Assembly (NCBI GenBank): GCA_031213475.1
Contig: JARUPZ010000002.1
Location: 3,658,001-3,722,000, forward strand
Source of the DNA: Nereocystis luetkeana
Lineage: Eukaryota > Sar > Phaeophyceae > Laminariales > Laminariaceae
Length of the DNA: 64,000 nucleotides
Direction: 5' to 3'
In this document: positions 13,770-25,753 of the stretch, one piece after another
How the letters are laid out: each line of letters opens with the position of its first letter
How positions within the stretch are numbered: the first letter of the stretch is position 1
Made by a program: the position numbers and the translations under genes
Notes under the pieces: generated by a model
Seen by the model: only the letters and a program-made list of their open reading frames with translations
Database searches by the model: none
What the model was told of the DNA's origin: nothing

Positions 13770-14105
13770 CCTGCTCTAGGAGAGTAACACTATCTGTCTG
13801 CGGGATCCTCTCCTCGTTCCAAATATCGTGTTGGCAAGGCAGTACTAATATTGTGTCTTGTGCACGCCCATCCGTCCCTCTGAGTGGCCGGCCACGCCGT
13901 AGAAAGCAGCTCGATACCAGTGCACTGTCAAGGCACCACCAGGGGGGGCTACTAGTGTCACATTTCCTTCTGGGGTGTGGCCGGCCACCGAGAAAAACGG
14001 ATAAGCGTGCAGAAGGGACAACATGAGCACTTCCTGGCCAACGCAATATTTGGGACGAGGAGACTATCCTAAAGACAGGTGATGTTTCTCTGCCAGAGCG
14101 GGTGG
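13770..14105. repeat. Imperfect long inverted repeat (foldback element)
   Basis: The left arm from about 13770 is an imperfect reverse complement of the right arm to about 14105. Matching blocks include TCTCCTCGTTCCAAATAT at about 13810 against the complement of 14043-14062, and GGCCGGCCAC on both arms (about 13887 and 13979). The arms meet near 13935-13945 with almost no spacer. The arms have diverged, so it is old. It could be a foldback MITE or two inverted copies of an older repeat; no transposase is visible. Confidence 0.7.
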
Positions 14106-16365
14106 GTGACTTCATCGACGCGAGACATGGCGCGACTTGATCCACAGAACAGGTATAAAAAAACGTCGTCGTCGTGGACGATAATGCGAACACTGCCTTT
14201 TATTGTGAGGATGGCCACAAGTAAGTGTCTTCGAGTAGGCCGAGGTTTGAACGAAGCGTTGTCGGAAGGCAAGGACGACTGGAATGGAAAGAGGAAGCAG
14301 GAGCCAGCGTCGGCCTTGAAAGCTGGGAAGACGCCAAGAAATTCGATGAAAACTCCTATCAAATTGTGGGATGACCGGTCGTGACCGACCCAGAGTGTGG
14401 AGGGCGGCCATAATGCCGCGCAAGTCGAAAGGCAGCTCCACATGAAGCCGAAGAGGTTCGCCCGTTGGTCTGTCTGGAGATCTGCAAGCAGCTATGCAAG
14501 GGAGAGAGCCTCCGGCAAAGGAGGAGTGTCTAGCTGAGGTGGGTGCTCGTGAGGTGGCTGCGCGAGCTACAGTATATAGTGGTGGGTGGTTTCGGCTTTC
14601 GTGAAGGGATTTTGAGCAGCTGATACTCGTAGGAAACGTTTTTTCGTAGGGGGGAGAAGAGGTTATGTGTCAGGAAGGCCTCCGACAGTGCCAAGCTTTC
14701 TGAGACGCTATGATGCTGGAGCGGCGGGGTCTGCGCAGTGGATAATGCGCTGGCCACCCGAAATCGTCCACCCATGTTTGCCTCTATTCTCTCGTTCTGC
14801 CAAGTCGGCAAATTCCCCAGACAAGTGCTGGCATGCTCAGCCTCGATAGAGCACTTTCAGATCCCTCCGTGCAGCTTGTGGGGTTGAATTCACCTCCTAT
14901 AGCGCAAGCGTTTATAAGAACTTCGCAACAAGGGCGTAGTTTCCTTCCCCATAACATAGAGGGGGGGGGGCAATGGCCATCGCCTCAGCCACCGCCAAAG
15001 GGCGCGCTAAAAATGAGAGGGGGGAGGCATATGCCACGGTGAACTACCTTCCTCCGACAGAGGCGTGTCCACCAGACGTTCTGGTCAACTACAGGCCGCG
15101 GAACAAACGAAAAAGAGTAAGAGAGCATGGGGCTTACGACATTGCTTGGGACCTCATTGGAGGAAAACACGAAATGCAGGTGTGTGTGTGCAGAAGTCGC
15201 TGTAACGGTAGGGACCTCATTCAAAAAAAAAACAAAAAACATCGTATTGGCTCAACCTCGTCACTCTATCTCGGTACACGCGACTTATACATGAGCATCA
15301 GTAGTGCTTGTCCGAGACCGCAGACTAGTCAAAGGTCAGGGAAGATACCCAATATAAAACGTCACATGTGCTTACCTGGCGACACAAGAGCATATATATT
15401 GGGCCATCACCCGGGGTTTTTCGCCAAAACCAAGTCAAGTTTACCTCTGTTTTACGTGCATAGGCAGCGCGGACGCCTTGTGCAGTGGGGTTGCAGGGAA
15501 GAGCAGCTCAGCGAAACGGTCCTCCTCCTTCGCACGAAGAATCGACGGTGTTGACGCCTCAAACCGAATCGGAGCTAGGAGATGACGCAGACTTGTGCTT
15601 GGAGAGTGTAAGGAACCGAGGACCATGAGCCTTTTCGGTGTTGTCCTTCACAACAAGAAACAAACTGACCACATCTCCAGCGCCCTGCCGTCGAGCCGTC
15701 GGAATCGAGTTCTTACTGGTCTCCATTGCATTCGTTCGATCTAAGGGAGGAATTTGGGGAATCAACCAAGACTTCTTCCCCGTACTTGACTCCCCACGAT
15801 TTGCGCCAAGCCAATTCAATTTATCTTGAACCAATATTTCTCTTACACCGATAGCTGAGGCCGATACACCATGACCCCCACTTCAAGACTGTTAGCACGG
15901 CTCACGCCAACATACTGGGTCGGTCTCATGTAATAAGTTCTTCGAGTTTCGCGAAACAAGAGGCTTCCGAAAGATTCGAACAGCGTGCATACTACTGTAG
16001 TACACGGAATGAACTATGCTTCGTCTTGGGCTTCGTTTCGCTAGGAAATACTCCGCGCATGCCACACAACAGGTATACGTATATGCGTGAACAGAGAGCA
16101 AACGCAACAAAGAGTTTCTTCCATGCCTTGCTTGCAGACAACCAGCTTTCGCCACTCGCCTCTTGTATTACTAACCAAATCGACTGGTTCTCATTTCAAC
16201 GGCCTTGCTAGCCAAGAGCCTCGGCACGTGAATCGTGACGGTCAACGAGGCATTTCCGCAAGGGCTCCTCCATGAAACAAAAACAAGTTCTTGGAGCAGG
16301 AGATAGACGTCATTCGAGTATCCCACTGCAAACGTGCTCGACATAACAACGGCCGTACGCCCATC
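14106..16365. other. Intergenic, no supported gene
   Basis: Short overlapping frames on both strands. The open frame 14079-14384 has a Lys-rich end but no domain. Nothing else supportable; this is the 3' side of the acetyltransferase gene on the minus strand. Confidence 0.4.
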
Positions 16366-16369
16366 GCAT

Positions 16370-19300
16370 TCACCATCCAGCAATGCTCGGTGCCACGATA
16401 AAACCAGAGCCGGGCCAAGCGTGCTCGTATTTTCCCTTGGCCATGAGGATGGTGGCTCGAAACGTGGTCAGCCTTTGCGCCAGGGCCCACGATATCAACC
16501 CCGGGAACTCTACGGGGCAGTGAAACCTGCAGGCAGGTACATGTAGATGGGATGGGGAAGGGAAGTGGAGTAAGATTGTGCGCAAGCCATTGCCCTTACC
16601 TTCGCGACTAAACCTCGCCGAAGCGTCTGTTCGATGTTTTGTGCACTCGTTGAACAATCGGCGCATGTACAGTAGGCCAGCCCATGGCTGCATTACAGAC
16701 TACAGCCCATGCATGGCTACACAGAAGCGCTCTCATACGGCCCACCCACGATGCAAGCACTACACACTGGTACCACGATGTACTACTGCGTACCTTGGGC
16801 AAGGCAGTTTACCCTGCTGGTGCAGCCGTGAACTCTCTTCGTACATGGCGCAGAAGACGTCCTGCGATACCGCTACCTGGTGCCCCGAAATGAAGAAGCC
16901 TGTGTTTCGAGCGCCGCCAGCGCCGCCGCCCCCGCCCCGAACCAACGCGCACAAAATAGAACAACGATCAGCGAAAACGTGGGCAGATGATAAAATAACG
17001 CGCACGACGTATTCGTCGACCGCCACAAGGAGACTGGGGCAACATTCACAACCTTCACCGAGACCCGTGTCTATGATAGAGGTAGAGCTTTCTGGCCAAG
17101 GCAAACCTGACCGACGAGGCAACCCCGTAATAATTTCAGTTCAGCATAGGCCTGCCAATACGAAGGTGCCCAATAAGAACATAATGCTCACGTTTTGAAG
17201 AACGTTAAGAAAATTGGGTTAAGAAAGACGGCTCAGTGGTGAACTGTACACTAAATCCTATATAATAGCCTATGCTCAAGGTTGTTTGAAGATGGTGCCC
17301 CAATAAGAATCTCAGGTTTGCCAAGATTAGGCGTTTCTTGTTGGCGGGCCCGTACTGTACTGCACCGGACATGAACATACATCCAACTATTATCCAAAGT
17401 AATTTGTCCGCAATTGTTCCGAAAACGGGGGTGCGGTTCTAGAGGGGTTGACTGAAGAATCACCCAAAATAAGGCATGCCTTATCGTTGGAATGCCATCA
17501 TTATGTTTTGCTACAGCACCTGGTATGTGTTTGGTTGCATCTCTTAGTCCATGAGATTGGGCATCTTACTTCATGTGTTGTCAGCGTTTGGGTGAGATGG
17601 CGAGCTCCTACAGCCTCAGAAAAGTTAGGCGCTATACACCCCAGCCTATCTCTCGCCCCTATATAAGCCTCCGTTCATCTCGGATCGTAACGATGGGACG
17701 TATTCACAATCAGGCCGCAACACCCACATAACCAACAGGAACCCCGTCTTGGGTCAGACTAGCGAGTCTACTTCGCGAGCGTGCCTTGGGAGAAGTCGTG
17801 ATGTCGACCCTCAAGGTAAATACCATGTACCTGGTATACGTCACTACCGGCCGAGAGGGATCTACGGTTGGGGCCGGTAGCGCAGCCTAGAGAGGGAGGC
17901 CACACTTTGCCTCTGGGTATACTTCAGGGGTTGAACCCATTAATAGTACCTGTGCTGTAGCCGACCACCTTTCCGTCAGCGTCTCTAGCCACCAGCCTGT
18001 TTCAGTGGCGGATGTGGGAAGTGGGTGGCACACGTGAGTGAGAAGCCGGCGACCGGCGTGTATACCTGTGGTCTGTGGTGGCCACTACAGCATGGGGACA
18101 CCATGATGGCGATAAGCCACACCGCCGTGGCTCCCTAGTAGTGGCTACCTAGTGGTCACCAAACTGTTTCTCGCATATTGGTGTGTGACATTTTGTTGGT
18201 ACCGAGTGCTCTTCTATAACAAACGGCATCAGGTGCCCACACACGATAGGTACCCTATGAATACGCGCACCCATGCCAACTCCTGCATGAACGGGCGCCC
18301 TTGACAGAGCGTTCTTGATTGCGAGAGACTCTCTCGTCTTACCCCCTCTCAGGAATGGCAACTACAGTGCTGTCGATCTACCGAGTACTCCGGTCTCGTA
18401 AGGACTTCCCAATACATTTGTATCGGGTGCTTGCCAGCTCACATTGCAAACGGGATGCCGGCCGCCAATAACCCGGTGATGTCCGCCTGCCTGTCCCACC
18501 CGCTGTATTTCCCGTGCGCCGCAAGGAACAAGTCTGCGCATTCCGGCACGTCTTCCGCGGTCATAGCCGTCAAAGAGAGGCCATCCGTGTCGGTAGCAGT
18601 AGACGAGGATTCCGAAGCCGGCAGGAATCCACCCATGCACTGGCACGTATGTTTTACCTGTTTACAATGACCGCCGTGGGGGGGCGAGGGGGTAGAACCG
18701 GAGGTACTCAGCCGGCGTTGTATCGCTACATTGTCCACGTCAATTTGGGGTACTTTCCGCGCAGATTGTCACAACTAGAACATGCTCTCGGTTCGGAGTA
18801 GATCGATCGCGCGTACACACCAATCGAAGGTGGCCAGGCTACGTGCGCAAAATTACCCCTTTGTGCGACGGCGCGGACACGCGCAGCCGTGGGAGTTTTG
18901 TGGCTTCGGTACCGGACAACCGGGAAAACCGGCGGACTACGAAGTACTTCTACACCGATCGCATTACATGATGGGCGCGCATGTTTGACCAGGTAACAAG
19001 TACAATTATGGCACCTGCCCGTATCAGGAGACAAAATTACGATCAGATGGAAGCACACACGAGAGACAAACACGACCACTGTACGCTCAAGTAGCGATGC
19101 CAAAGCTCCCCCTTGCACCTCAAAGCCGAGCTTGGCGTAGAGGGAGAACGAACGAGAGTTCGACGCGATCTGCATCAAAACCTGCCGCGACGCAAGAGGC
19201 ACGAGACCACAAAACGTGCGGGGAAGACGGCGAGCGAGAGAGACAGAGAAGAGCACAACGGTGAGGATAGCGCCCGGCGTCGCCGTCCGCCAGTTCACTC

Positions 19301-19590
19301 CGCAAAAACAAACATCGCGGCTGGAACCCCCCAAGCTTGCTTCCTGTTCAAGAACGTCGAGGGCATCAAGGGTTGTATTGACCTCATGTCTCACCAAGGT
19401 AGAGAAGCCGCGCTTCTCTGCGTAGGCGCAAGCCGCCACGAAGGTCATCTTTCCCGCGCCAGGAGCTAAGGACGAAACAGGGCCCAAGCTAGCCACCTTT
19501 GAACCTTTGGCGTGCACGTCGACGAATGAAACGCCGACAATCTCGCCGTCGCCATTGGTGGCCGCGTAACCCTCGTACGACTTGCAAATC
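16370..19590 (-). CDS. Two-domain GNAT family N-acetyltransferase (multi-exon, partly resolved)
   Basis: A predicted acetyl-CoA-dependent N-acetyltransferase with tandem GNAT folds; substrate unknown. Recognised exons, in transcript order: 19590-19395 (GEIVGVSFVD strand and PGAGK in the acetyl-CoA loop position); 19181-19119 (QIASNSRSFSLYAKLGF, the classic GNAT motif B); 18639-18443 (CMGGFLP, then MTAEDVPECADLF opening the second domain, ending at a GTGAGC donor); 16899-16813 (GFFISGHQVAVSQDVFCAMY); and 16526-16370 (ILMAKGKYEH, ending PSIAGW then TGA). The first two joins are phase-consistent. The middle piece between 18443 and 16899, a linker before 18639, and one between 16813 and 16526 were not found, and the phases there do not match, so small exons are missing or the gene is damaged. 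The acceptor before 18639 is pyrimidine-poor. The family match is from memory of bacterial and algal homologues. Confidence 0.72.
17149..17350 (+). mobile_element. MITE-3 (GGCCYGCC family), intronic
   Basis: About 200 bp with imperfect terminal inverted repeats: left GGCCTGCCAATACGAA, right end complementary to GGCCCGCCAACAAGAAA. An inverted second copy lies at 24118-24319 and matches along its length, including GGTGCCCAATAAGAAC. No coding capacity and no clear target duplication. Confidence 0.75.
17398..17450. mobile_element. Partial MITE-2 (piggyBac-like) copy
   Basis: Only the right end is recognisable, ending in GCGGTTCTAGAGGGGTTGA. Compare the family end GCGGTTCTAAAGGGGTTAA. The left end is not visible. 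Confidence 0.5.
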
Positions 19591-19686
19591 CTGCAACGAT
19601 AAATGATCATGTCGCAGGATCAACGAGAAGGGTGAGCAGGAAGCATACGTCTGCACACAGGATGGGTAGGACAAAAGTGCAGAAAT

Positions 19687-19762
19687 GTGTACGCGGTGGT
19701 CATGGAGATGGAGGCGTTTTACGTGTGTACGCGGTGGTCATGGAGATGGAGGCGTTTTACGC
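19687..19762. repeat. 38-bp direct tandem duplication
   Basis: GTGTACGCGGTGGTCATGG and the bases after it, to GGCGTTTTACG, occur twice head to tail with no visible mismatch. The perfect identity suggests a recent duplication in noncoding sequence. Confidence 0.85.
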
Positions 19763-20124
19763 AGATACGCGCCCGTTCGAATAAAGCCGTTTTTTTTTTT
19801 TGTTCAGCTCGGCAGTGTTCGACAGCATCGCTCTCTCTAGCTTTGGAAGCTGAAACAACTTCATCGATACACGAAGCCCGTCGGTTAAATGTTGTCGGTC
19901 GCCTGGTCCGTCAACTTTGTACGCCGACGGCGTCCACGGGAGCTCTTCATCAATGATAGCGTCGGCGTAACTTGCTTGACGTCTCTGCTCGTAGACTGAC
20001 CCCGATAAGACCGTTGCGGAGACCACAGGGTCTCCAAATTCCTCTTGAACCACCTCTATCGCGGCGTTGATGGAAGCATTGAAGTCCTGGAACGCCTTCG
20101 AAACTGTGTGCGTGACCCCCGCGA
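19757..20124 (-). CDS. Candidate upstream exon, possibly 5' part of the acetyltransferase gene
   Basis: A minus-strand frame after a plausible acceptor (ACCCAG at 20125-20130) reads IAGVTHTVSKAFQDFN and continues about 100 codons with protein-like composition (EVVQEEFGDP, SYADAIIDEELPW) before low-complexity Lys. AFQDFN resembles the first helix of many GNAT proteins, and the location, directly upstream of the acetyltransferase exons on the same strand, fits. The donor joining it to 19590 was not found. It could instead be a separate gene or chance. Confidence 0.35.
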
Positions 20125-22112
20125 TCTGGGTGTCCTGGTATTCTCGCGTAGAAGGATGATGCCATTGGGGACAGCGGGAGTGGGGGGGGGGGGGGGGGGG
20201 GGGGTCTAAATGAATGTTCCGGCGAGGAGAGAGAAGAGGTTACGGCGGCTGTGAATGTCCGGTCGTGCCGATAATAGCTCATGTCTCAAATGTCTCAAAT
20301 TGTTTTAAGCTTCGCCATGTTATGACCGTTCAGTTCTCGCAGCAGTTAGACAGACGCCTCCGCCTTGGCTCCCGAACGAAAGGCACACTGCAAAAATACC
20401 TGCTACTCGTATACCAGGTATCATGGTATCGCCAGGTGTCGAGGGTTCTACCGTACACTCAGAATCCGTAACCTCGCAGTACGAGGACGTAGGGCTCCAT
20501 CTGATCGGTATGTCTGCCGTTGGATCTAAAACCGCTGGCATGACGTATAAACGTCTGCCGCGTCTCCCGAAAGACAAGATATAGCATACCTGGTACGTAC
20601 TCTCTGCGTGAGTCCGACCACGAGTGGCTTCAACAACAAGCGACAACATTGCTCATCAGCGCGGAACACTCTAAATAAATTCTACATAAGAGCCGCAGTT
20701 CCGTTTTGGGGATGAACCATTCAAATTTCAAGTAGTTTGTCCCCCGAACGGGACTGCGCTTCTAAAGGGGTTAACAAGAACCTATGCTCAACGTTGACAC
20801 GTTGATACACAGTCAGCGCACAGTAAAGCCGCGATTCTTTGTAGCCAAGATAAGAGATAGATGCTGGTATACTCGTACCTCGTATACAACAGCACTACCA
20901 GGTACGAGTACGAATTTGCGGGCATTTAGCGGGCATATTATACACGACGAATTTGCGGGCACTAGTGGGCACTTCCGCGCACAACCTGGACGACATGACA
21001 AAAAGCGGTACCTGGTAGACAGCCCCGCGAATGCTGCGCTAATCACGTTACCCCCTGAGGTACTGCTACCAGTCGCTGCACGGTCAAGACATAGGACACA
21101 GGTCCATAATTTCCTCCCGTTACACGCGCATCATAGAATAGACTCGAGAGAACGCACCGTGACAGTCTTGGGGTCGAGGAACGTGAGTTGCAGGTCTTGC
21201 GACATTTATTTTCCACCCAGCAAACACAGCAGAGCTACTACTGTAGACACAGAGAAGGAGCCCAGGGATTCAGGCTTCGCACTGCACTTCCAGCTCAGTG
21301 TGTCCAAGAGTGTTGCGATGACAGGTGCTGCTATGCGTAGTGGTAGGGACGACCAACGACGGAAGACGCTGTGGTTCGTCATTGATGTGTCTTTGCCTGG
21401 ACGGAAGCGGCGCAATTATTGTGGCTTCCGCTTTCGGACATAAAACATGCAGACAAGGGGTTCGGGGATGCGAATGTGCCTGTGTGTGTTTGCGCTCAGG
21501 CCCAACCAGCAGTCGAAGCCGGTCGAGGAATTGGGGGCTGGGCCTGAGCCATGTTCAGCGTCAACAGACGAGGCGGAAGAGTAGGACGAGAGAGATGTGG
21601 AGAGCGCACTAGAGCACCTCTGGGGTGGCAGTTCTGGAGGCGAAAGGCGTTGCTACTGGTGCTATGCGCGGGGGAGAGCTTGCCTCACTCTCTGGCGTTC
21701 GGATTTTTCACTCTTCCTCGCGGCGTCGATGTGGCCTTGTCCAGCAGGCCTCGCCTTCCCAGCCGGGGAGGCCACAAGGGTGAGCATGGATTTACGTCCG
21801 TGCTTGGTGCATGTTTTCCTCTGTGCACGAAAAAAAATGGTCATTCAATCCGCGCGATTCCCCTCACTGCGTACGCTGCTGCTGTGCAAGGGTGACACGT
21901 TGTACTTGCCGCCGTAGCTATAAATAGCAGTACGACCCCTGCAGTGTTGTGCTGCAGTACGTAGTTGCCTCTCTCCTGCTCTCTGTTTTCTTCCTTTGTC
22001 TCTCTCTATCTCCCTCTCCCGGTCTTCGTTGTCATCCCAGCTCGCCGTTCCACAGCCTTCAGCACATATCATGTTTTCCATACCCCTTCCTGACCTCCGC
22101 CAATCCGCATAA
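20125..22112. other. Intergenic, repeats only
   Basis: Contains a run of about 24 G at about 20180-20203, four TACCWGGTA motifs (20412, 20587, 20896, 21009), TACTCGTA/TACGAGTA words, and a MITE-2 copy with a damaged left end at about 20690-20770 followed by TTAA at 20771. No coding exon is supported. Confidence 0.5.
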
Positions 22113-22276
22113 AAACTTGCGCTGTTCCCCCAGCAGCCGTGCGAGTTGTCGCAGGCTATCGAACAAACGCAAGAAGTCGAGGCAAGCGGACTCTGTTGCT
22201 GGCCGAGTTCATCGAGGATGAGTACGCACGGCTCGTTCGCCGGATGGCCCGGCTGGAGAGGATCGTGTCCGATCAG
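22113..22276 (+). CDS. Candidate exon (helical, charged), possible 5' part of the DUF1995-like gene
   Basis: A frame open from 22113 ends LVRRMARLERIVSDQ at a donor (CAG then GTGGGA, 22276/22277). The last 30 codons look like a real amphipathic helix. Near 22146-22200 a different frame (ELSQAIEQTQEVEA) looks equally coding, so either a small intron or a frameshift lies inside, and the exon start is not fixed. It joins in phase 0 to 23117-23332, giving a continuous helix-like sequence. I do not recognise a family. Confidence 0.4.
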
Positions 22277-22642
22277 GTGGGATAATAAGCAGTATCACCA
22301 TAAAACAAAACAAAGCGTCGACTCACATAGTAAAGTTGCCGGTTTATTGCCGTGTTCTACGAACGACACGCTTACAAGAACTGCACATACTTGCGCAGCA
22401 GCAGTTGCAGTCTACGAACCACTGCTGTACTGGTACGAGGTTACCTGGTCGTACCTGGTACGAGTACGTGTTTATTGTGCATCATGTTCAAAAGTAAGGT
22501 GCAGTTGAACCCGTCATAAAAACCCGCCGTCTGACAGCGGAGTTCTGTACGCTGTAACAACTGCCAGTGTATATAGTAGCGTGTAGCGCCATCATGGCGC
22601 AGTTTCCTAGGTACCCTCGGGTACTACTATCGCATCACGCTA

Positions 22643-22748
22643 TTTACGGGGGGCCATAGTTAACAGGACCAAATATTGTTAGTAAAAATGGTTAAACATC
22701 TAGGTTTTCATGTATACCATAGGTCCTGTTAACTATGGTCCCCCGTAA
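22643..22748. mobile_element. MITE-1 copy
   Basis: 106-bp copy of the TTACGGGGG family with one extra T at its left end. It lies between two candidate exons, so probably in an intron. Terminal inverted repeats are nearly perfect. Confidence 0.9.
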
Positions 22749-23116
22749 TACTGCAATAGGCGACACAGCAAAACTTTGGGATGTCTGCATAATATGCGAT
22801 GCAGCATCGAAGCCGAGGAGCCGGCTACCAGAGGCAAACCTTGTGTTCCTGGTACGAAAGAATTAATGAATTGTTGATGTTGATGTTGATGTTGACGTTG
22901 ACGTTGACGTTGAAGTGCCGGGCGAATGTCGTTCATGTTCTGGCGTTCTGACGCCACAACAGCCGTAGAGTAGCAGTACGTAGGCGTTTCTGTGAATCTC
23001 GTAGAAGGGGCAGAATGGTCTGCTGGATGTTTGAGCCACAACACGTTTGATCCAGAGCTTGCTTGCCTGTTCCCACGCTGTCTGTCGTATGCATATGTAA
23101 ATGTTGATATTAATAG

Positions 23117-23332
23117 AACACGGAGGTGGAAGCGATGAGGTCGTCCATGGAGCACATGAGGATGATTATTCAGATCCAGGCCCAGATTGACTCCTGTTTG
23201 GTCGACGGGGGCGAGGAAGGGTTGCTGTCGACCAATCTAGGCGGAGGGGCGGGTGGGGCGGCGGGCGAGCCCAACCCGCGCCTGGTGCGGCAGGCGATCA
23301 AGCTCCTGCGGATGCGTTATAGGGTGCTTCAG
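23117..23332 (+). CDS. Candidate exon (coiled-coil-like), unknown protein
   Basis: 72 codons in phase 0 after a TTAATAG acceptor, with a GTGAAC donor after CAG at 23332. It reads MRSSMEHMRMIIQIQAQID, then an acidic Gly-rich linker (VDGGEEG, GGGAGGAAG) and a basic helix (LVRQAIKLLRMRYRVLQ). It would join in phase 0 to the acidic exon at 25754. The function is unknown, and its membership in the DUF1995-like gene is a guess. Confidence 0.45.
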
Positions 23333-25753
23333 GTGAACGCACGGTATTGATTGCACTTGTGATCCTCACGTATTGGCAACCTGCTTACCCGTCAAGTTAT
23401 TTGGTTACATGAGGCAATGCAGTCGTTTGACCAGGGAACAAACAAACATGCACGCAATTTATTCGTGATGAGCAAATAGCAGGCGTGCCGTGATCACACG
23501 GGATGACGGAGTTAATTTTGCCACCGAAGAAGACAGGTGCGGTCGGCACTGAACGCCTCCCGCTCGATCACAAGCAAACATGGAGCTGTTTGCAAAGAGC
23601 GGGCGCGCGCCGAAACCATGTCATTTTCGCGCTTGCCCTCGCGAATTGGGCCTTGAAAACGTCTAAGGAACCATAGATTCGTAGGTTCGCCTTGTGCTTT
23701 GCAGCAGTGTTGGTGTTGGTTTTATTGTCTGCTTATGGTTGTTGTTGTTGTCACGTTAACTATTTATTTCCCATAATCTTGAGTCGTGGGCACAAAAAAT
23801 GTGATGAAGCCATGCGTGGGAAGATTCTAAAAACCTTTTTAACTAAATCTAAACTGGGTTGGGGAAGCACGACGCTTTTCCCACCTACCGGTACGTGGTA
23901 ACAAACACGATACGCACAAGGCGCACGACAAACATGAAATGACATCAATGTGCAAGCCGAACCATTAATATCATGGCCGGGGGTACCCACTCCACTTCAG
24001 CGCAGAGCTCCCCCTGTTCCCACCGTTCCCACAGCTAACCAGCTCGTAGCTACTGACTGCAGCGGTTGCTGACTGGAGCGCTGCCTCCGCCGAACGAAAA
24101 GCACGGTCTACAGAATGGTCCCGCCAACAAGAAACGCCTAATCTGGGCAAACCTGAGATTCTTATTGGGGCACCATCTTCAAACAACCATGAGCGTAGGC
24201 TATTATATAGGATTTAGTGTACAGTTCACCGCTGAGCCGTTTTTCTTAACCCATTTTTCTTAGCGCTCCCCAAAAAGTGAGCATTATGTTCTCATTGGGC
24301 ACTTTCTTGTCGGCGGGCCTATACTGTATGTAGTACGATATAGTCGCGAGCACAGAGACGGGCGTGTCCACTGTCTGGAGTGCTGTAAGTAGTGGCAACC
24401 CACCGACCTGCGAAGAAAAAAAGAGCAATCGAACCAAGAACCGCCATAAGAGTAAATCAACGATCGCCGCGTCTCCCGGACTGTCTGAGAAATGTATGCT
24501 ATTTAAGCACGTCCGTCGAGATTGCGGGGTTGTTCCCCATGTATTGGGTGTAAAACACACGCTACAAAAACCAGTGTCGTGTCTAAAACAGGGATTACTA
24601 GTTTCTCATAAAAATGCCCAGAAGAACAACACGGTATTTGCTGCTCTCGTGATGGTTGGTGTACGCACCGGTAGCGCGTCTCCTTGTGCCGTCCTGCTGC
24701 CGTTTTCCATGGCCGCCTCAGCGGCTCAGCCCACTCGGTCCGCTCCTTCGCACGTGCTCTCGTTGCCGCTCCCTTCTGGTCGGTTCCTCTTCTGCCCTCC
24801 CCCCCCAAAAACAAATCAAAGTGTTTCTCGCAACTTTCGGTACTGATCTGCAAGCAAGAACAAAAACTCGCCATTTGGTGAGTTTAATCCATGTCTTTCC
24901 CGTTCGTCGACGGTCAGCCTCCCTCCTCCTGCGCCGTCGTCTCCATCCTCCTGACGGCGCGGTTCTCTCTATGCAAGCCTGGACCGTGCCTTGGTTTGGC
25001 TCGTGGTGGCGCCTGCTTCCGTGCACGGGCATCCCGATTGTGCGTTGCTGCTGCCCAGAATATAGACGCGAGAATCGAGGCGCTCGTGCCTGGCGCACCA
25101 CGTACGAGTCACCCAGGCCTCGCGGCCGCACGCAGCAGCGAGAAGGTATCGCTCCTTGAGGGTGAGTCCGGCCTTGTATATTCCTCGGTGCTGATAGTGT
25201 TATACGTGTCCCTGTCGACAGCAGATACATGAAACTTTCTCGTGCCCGGTTGATGATGTTCAAACGACGGGCGGTTTCGAGCTACCGGTACGTGCCACCT
25301 CGTGTTGTTGTCAGTTTGTACAAAGGTTTCCTGGTGGAACCGGGGCGAGTACCCTGCTGTAGGCGTTTCTGCCCAGAACGTTGGGAGTGCGCCCAGAGAT
25401 GACCCCGACTGCCACCGCACCCTTGCCGCGCGCGCCGACCGCGCCTACCGCGCCGAGCGCCGAGCGCCCGATCCAGTCGCTCCTCTTCCTCGGCGCATGA
25501 CCCTTGGGGCGGGCCGCGAAAGGTAAACACCCGAGGTCCTCCCCCGCCCAGTCCCCCTCCCGGAACAATAATGCCAACACCAGCAACACAAACACCGCCA
25601 CACCCAACAGCAACTGCCGCTGCTACAAGAGCAGCCGCCACAACAAGAGTAATGACAACCGCAATCAACAACCTGCCTGTTGTAGAAAGTGTATCCCGTC
25701 AAACTAAGCATCTCTGCTCAACCCGTCGCCGATTCGCACGCTTGACACAACAG
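23333..25753. other. Noncoding between candidate exons (probable intron or intergenic)
   Basis: Holds the inverted MITE-3 copy (24118-24319). Open frames around 24656-25232 with good donors at about 24879 and 25150 could include a first exon of the next gene (for example the frame starting MSFPFVDG at 24891), but no join was convincing and no transit peptide motif was clear. Confidence 0.35.
24118..24319 (-). mobile_element. MITE-3 copy, inverted relative to 17.1 kb
   Basis: Matches the 17149-17350 element in reverse orientation, including both GGCCYGCC-type ends and the internal AACATAATGCTCAC word. The two copies lie 7 kb apart. Confidence 0.75.
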
